Source: Arthrobacter cupressi (GTDB lineage: Bacteria; Actinomycetota; Actinomycetes; Actinomycetales; Micrococcaceae). Taken from it: 64,000 nucleotides of DNA. The stretch spans positions 62,001 to 126,000 of the forward strand of contig NZ_FNEI01000003.1 of assembly GCF_900099975.1 (NCBI RefSeq), written 5' to 3'. The translations under genes and the position numbers were made by a program. Below the pieces are notes generated by a model. The model saw only the letters and a list, made by a program, of their open reading frames with translations. It did not search any database and was not told where the DNA came from. This document shows, piece after piece, positions 61,683 through 64,000 of the stretch (the stretch's first letter is position 1; each line of letters opens with the position of its first letter).

Positions 61683-62861
61683 TCACGCCACTCCCAGTTG
61701 GTTCCACAGGACCATGACGGCGGCCCCGCGGAGGACGATGTCCTGCGGGTCCGCGGCCAGCCGGACGGTGACCGGCGCCGGATCCTGGTGCAGCAGCCGG
61801 GCAAGCAGGGTCTGCTGCACGGCGTCGAGCAGCGGACCTCCCAGCAGGTGGCGGGGCCCGGCGAGGACCACTTCCGCCAGATCGAGGACGCCCACCACGG
61901 GGGCGAGGGCGATGGCGAGCCGTTCGCCCGCTTCCTGGTAGACGACGGCGGTGGCGGCCTCCGGGCTGTCGCCCGCCGCAGCGTCGGCCAGGGCGCGTTC
62001 CAGGCTGGGGACCGACATCCAGGTTTCGAGGCAGCCGGTGCGGCCACAGACGCAGAGCGCCCCGGGGTCCGTTCCGACCGTGACGTGGCCGATTTCGCCG
62101 GCCGCCGAGTGGGCGCCGCGGGCACGCCGCCCGCCGACAATCACGCCGGAGCCGACGCCGCGGCCGATTTTGACGAGGATTTCGTCGTCGCAGCCGCCGC
62201 CGAAGGTGTGGTCCGCGTGGACGGCTGCGTCGGCGTCGTTGGAGACCAGGGTGGGCAGGCCGGTGTGCTCTTCCAACAGTTCGCGCAAGGGAACGCTATT
62301 CCAGCCGAGGTTGGGTGCGGTGAGGACCACCCCGTCCGCGCTGACGATGCCCGGGGTGCCGACGCCGATACCCAGCAGCGGTGCGGTGGCCTTGGCGGCG
62401 GTATCGGCAACGAGTTCCAGGACCTGTTCGACGACGGCCTGGCCGGTGGCGGCTTGCCCGGTGGCGGTGCCGGTTCCGGCGCCGAGCGGCCGTTCGATGC
62501 TTTCGAGGATGTTGCCGTCCAGGTCCAGGACGGCGGCGCGGAGGGCGGTTTCGCCGGAGAGGTCCACGCCGATCACCTGCAGGCCCTGGCGGTTGATGTC
62601 CACGAGGATGGCGGGCTTGCCGGGGCGGACTTCGCCGGACTGGCCGAGCTCGACCACATGGCCGCGGTCCATGAGGTCCGAGACCAAGTCCGAGACGGTG
62701 ACGCGGGTGAGGCCCAAGGTGCGGGAGAGGTCGGCGCGGCTCATGGCGCCGTCGGCGTGGAGGGTGCGGCGGACCAGCGAAAGGTTGTTCGCGCGGCCGT
62801 CCGAGGGGAGGGTTGCGGCGCCGGTCCGTTTGCTGTGACCCCGGTCTCGTACGCTCGTCAT
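61683..62861 (-). CDS. ROK family transcriptional regulator (NagC-like)
   Basis: A 392-residue repressor. The N-terminal winged helix (about residues 20-70) contains RADLSRTLGLTRVTVSDLVSDL. The ROK sugar-kinase-like part has GIGVGTPGIV, a zinc-binding CVCGRTGCLETW segment and GGRRARGAHSAAGEIGH. It probably senses an amino sugar. ATG 62861 lies directly against a palindrome and has no ribosome site, suggesting a leaderless message. It heads the operon with the GH3 and nagB genes. Confidence 0.92.
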   Translation of the reverse strand: MTSVRDRGHSKRTGAATLPSDGRANNLSLVRRTLHADGAMSRADLSRTLGLTRVTVSDLVSDLMDRGHVVELGQSGEVRPGKPAILVDINRQGLQVIGVDLSGETALRAAVLDLDGNILESIERPLGAGTGTATGQAATGQAVVEQVLELVADTAAKATAPLLGIGVGTPGIVSADGVVLTAPNLGWNSVPLRELLEEHTGLPTLVSNDADAAVHADHTFGGGCDDEILVKIGRGVGSGVIVGGRRARGAHSAAGEIGHVTVGTDPGALCVCGRTGCLETWMSVPSLERALADAAAGDSPEAATAVVYQEAGERLAIALAPVVGVLDLAEVVLAGPRHLLGGPLLDAVQQTLLARLLHQDPAPVTVRLAADPQDIVLRGAAVMVLWNQLGVA

Positions 62862-62862
62862 G

Positions 62863-62878
62863 AGAGTTAGTTAACTCT
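62863..62878. promoter_or_regulatory. ROK operator AGAGTTA-N2-TAACTCT
   Basis: A perfect 7-2-7 palindrome one base upstream of the ROK start codon. Its position over the transcription start points to autorepression of the whole amino-sugar operon. Confidence 0.65.
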
Positions 62879-63125
62879 ACTAACAATCAAAGGTCAAGGG
62901 GTCGGTGAGGAGTTGCGATTGTGTCGGCGCTGGGCGCGTGCTCGGCGGGTACGGCCCGCCGTCGGGATGTACCTGCGGTTTTACCCCTTCAAATGTGGGA
63001 CGCCCGCCCAAATTTGAGCGGGTATCCCTCATTTCGGCGGGCGAAAGTCTTCAGGGCCGGAGTCGCTGCCGGGGTTGCTCCTACCGACCAGGCACGCACC
63101 TGCCGCCCCCAAAGCCCCGCCTCAG
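62879..63125. other. intergenic region with imperfect hairpin, no gene seen
   Basis: About 245 bp between the ROK start and the stop of the MFS gene, both on the minus strand. At 63003-63022 CCCGC-N-CAAATTTG-N-GCGGG forms an imperfect hairpin that could end the MFS transcript. Open frames here have no gene-like codon use. Confidence 0.4.
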
Positions 63126-64000
63126 CTACCGCTCAGGTACGACGGCGATGGCCGTGTCCGCGGGCGCCTTCACCGGGAGGATCACGAGGAGCCCGGCCAG
63201 CAGCACCACCATGATCCCGAGGATTCCCCAGCGCTGCGCTTCCCCGGCCGCCACGAGAGGGGTGGCGATGGTGATGCAGAGCGTGAACAGGGTGGGTGCG
63301 AGGAAGCTGACCGCCCGGCCGGTGGTGGCGTAGAGGCCGAAGAGTTCGCCGGATTCGCCGTCGGGTGCCAGCCGGGCCAGGTAGGCGCGGGACGAGGCCT
63401 GGGCCGGGCCCACGAACAGGCACAGCAGCAGGCCGAACGTCCAGAAGGTGCTGCCGCCGCTCCAGGCAGCGCCGAAGAAGGAATAGCTGCCGTTGCCGAG
63501 GGCGAGGATCGCGGTGCCGGCAACGAGCAGCCCGATCAGCGCTATGACAATGACGGCCTTGGGTCCGATCCGGTCATCGAGGAGCCCGCCGATGATGGCG
63601 CCCACGGCTGCCACGATGTTGCCGAAGATCGCGAAGAAGATGACTTCCCTGAGTTCGAAGCCGAACGTGCCGGCCGCGATGACTCCGCCGAAGGTGAAGA
63701 CGGCGGCCAGCCCGTCGCGGAAGATGGCGCTGGCGAGGAGGAAATAGATGGTGTGCGGGCTGGTCTTGTAGATGGCGCCGATCCTGCGGAACAACAGCCG
63801 GTAGGACGCCAGGAAGCCGAGCCGCGCCTGTGCCTGCCGGACGGGCAGTTCGGGCACGGCGAACAGGACGGGCAGCGCGAAGATGAAGAACCACAGGGCC
63901 GAGAACACGGCCACCAGGCGGATGTTCAGCCCGTCGGTGGTCTGTGCTCCGAACCAGTCGAAGGATGGCTGTACGAACAGCTGCAGTACGGCCAGCAGGG
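63126..64000 (-). CDS. MFS transporter, UMF1/Atg22-like, N-terminus beyond window
   Basis: The last 291 residues of a membrane transporter; the start lies beyond position 64000. At least six hydrophobic helices are visible. YKTSPHTIYFLLASAIFRDGLAAVFTFGG and LFVGPAQASSRAYLARLAP are typical of the UMF1/Atg22 subgroup. Substrates of bacterial members are largely unknown. Confidence 0.88.
   Translation of the reverse strand, partial: LLAVLQLFVQPSFDWFGAQTTDGLNIRLVAVFSALWFFIFALPVLFAVPELPVRQAQARLGFLASYRLLFRRIGAIYKTSPHTIYFLLASAIFRDGLAAVFTFGGVIAAGTFGFELREVIFFAIFGNIVAAVGAIIGGLLDDRIGPKAVIVIALIGLLVAGTAILALGNGSYSFFGAAWSGGSTFWTFGLLLCLFVGPAQASSRAYLARLAPDGESGELFGLYATTGRAVSFLAPTLFTLCITIATPLVAAGEAQRWGILGIMVVLLAGLLVILPVKAPADTAIAVVPER

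Noticed and set aside
62905..63333. 142-residue plus-strand frame before the last MFS gene
   Set aside because: It overlaps the end of the MFS gene, is Cys/Arg/Gly-rich and shows no conserved motif or ribosome site.

Overview
The window looks like chromosomal DNA of a high-GC actinobacterium, most likely Arthrobacter in the broad sense (Micrococcaceae). Supporting signs are the GC-rich codons, frequent GTG and TTG starts behind AGGAG-type ribosome sites, ATGA/GTGA gene overlaps, terminators made of long perfect hairpins, and mycobacterial-type families such as a likely bifunctional Dcd and a GH15 trehalase-like protein. The genus is inferred from gene content; no 16S or other marker gene is present.

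Bases 1-25300 form a catabolic region. It holds six short-chain dehydrogenases (one cut by the left edge), an aldehyde dehydrogenase, two Gfo/Idh oxidoreductases (one IolG-like), an IlvD/Edd-type sugar-acid dehydratase, a D-2-hydroxyacid dehydrogenase, a 976-residue FAD/Fe-S D-2-hydroxyacid dehydrogenase fusion, three related APC permeases and a Frc/Rbs-type sugar ABC importer. Regulation appears layered. An AcoR-like GAF/AAA/Fis activator without the sigma-54 contact loop lies inside. A recurring palindrome TGTCYCA-N3-TGRGACA sits upstream of several units. Two LacI-type boxes precede the ABC operon. A TetR gene and its target permease carry matching CTAACGNNCGTTAG boxes. The likely theme is import and oxidative, non-phosphorylative breakdown of sugars, sugar acids or related polyols. 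The substrate cannot be read from the sequence.

Bases 25300-34900 are mixed. They hold an orphan amino-acid binding lipoprotein, a secreted repeat protein with three 243-bp repeats and a PxKF-like end, a small operon of unknown genes, a frameshifted secreted 'VADP' protein followed by a two-helix membrane protein, a His-tailed small protein, a luciferase-like flavin oxidoreductase and a PucR regulator. Bases 35000-39100 are a hydantoin/purine-type operon (NCS1 permease, hydantoinase/oxoprolinase, DUF917). A repeat-rich surface protein follows.

Bases 41500-64000 look more like a core genome with accessory pieces: a trehalose-phosphatase-like/GH15 fusion whose phosphatase active site is degenerate, an AEC transporter, panD, LysR/MFS and MarR/LysE divergent pairs, tRNA-Gly(TCC), two secreted enzymes (VanY-type peptidase and CAP protein) that share FG-GAP-like C-terminal repeats, dcd, a homocysteine methyltransferase, an ECF sigma factor with a membrane partner, a khtTU-like cation efflux pair, and an amino-sugar operon (ROK regulator, GH3 hexosaminidase, nagB). 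The window ends inside an MFS gene.
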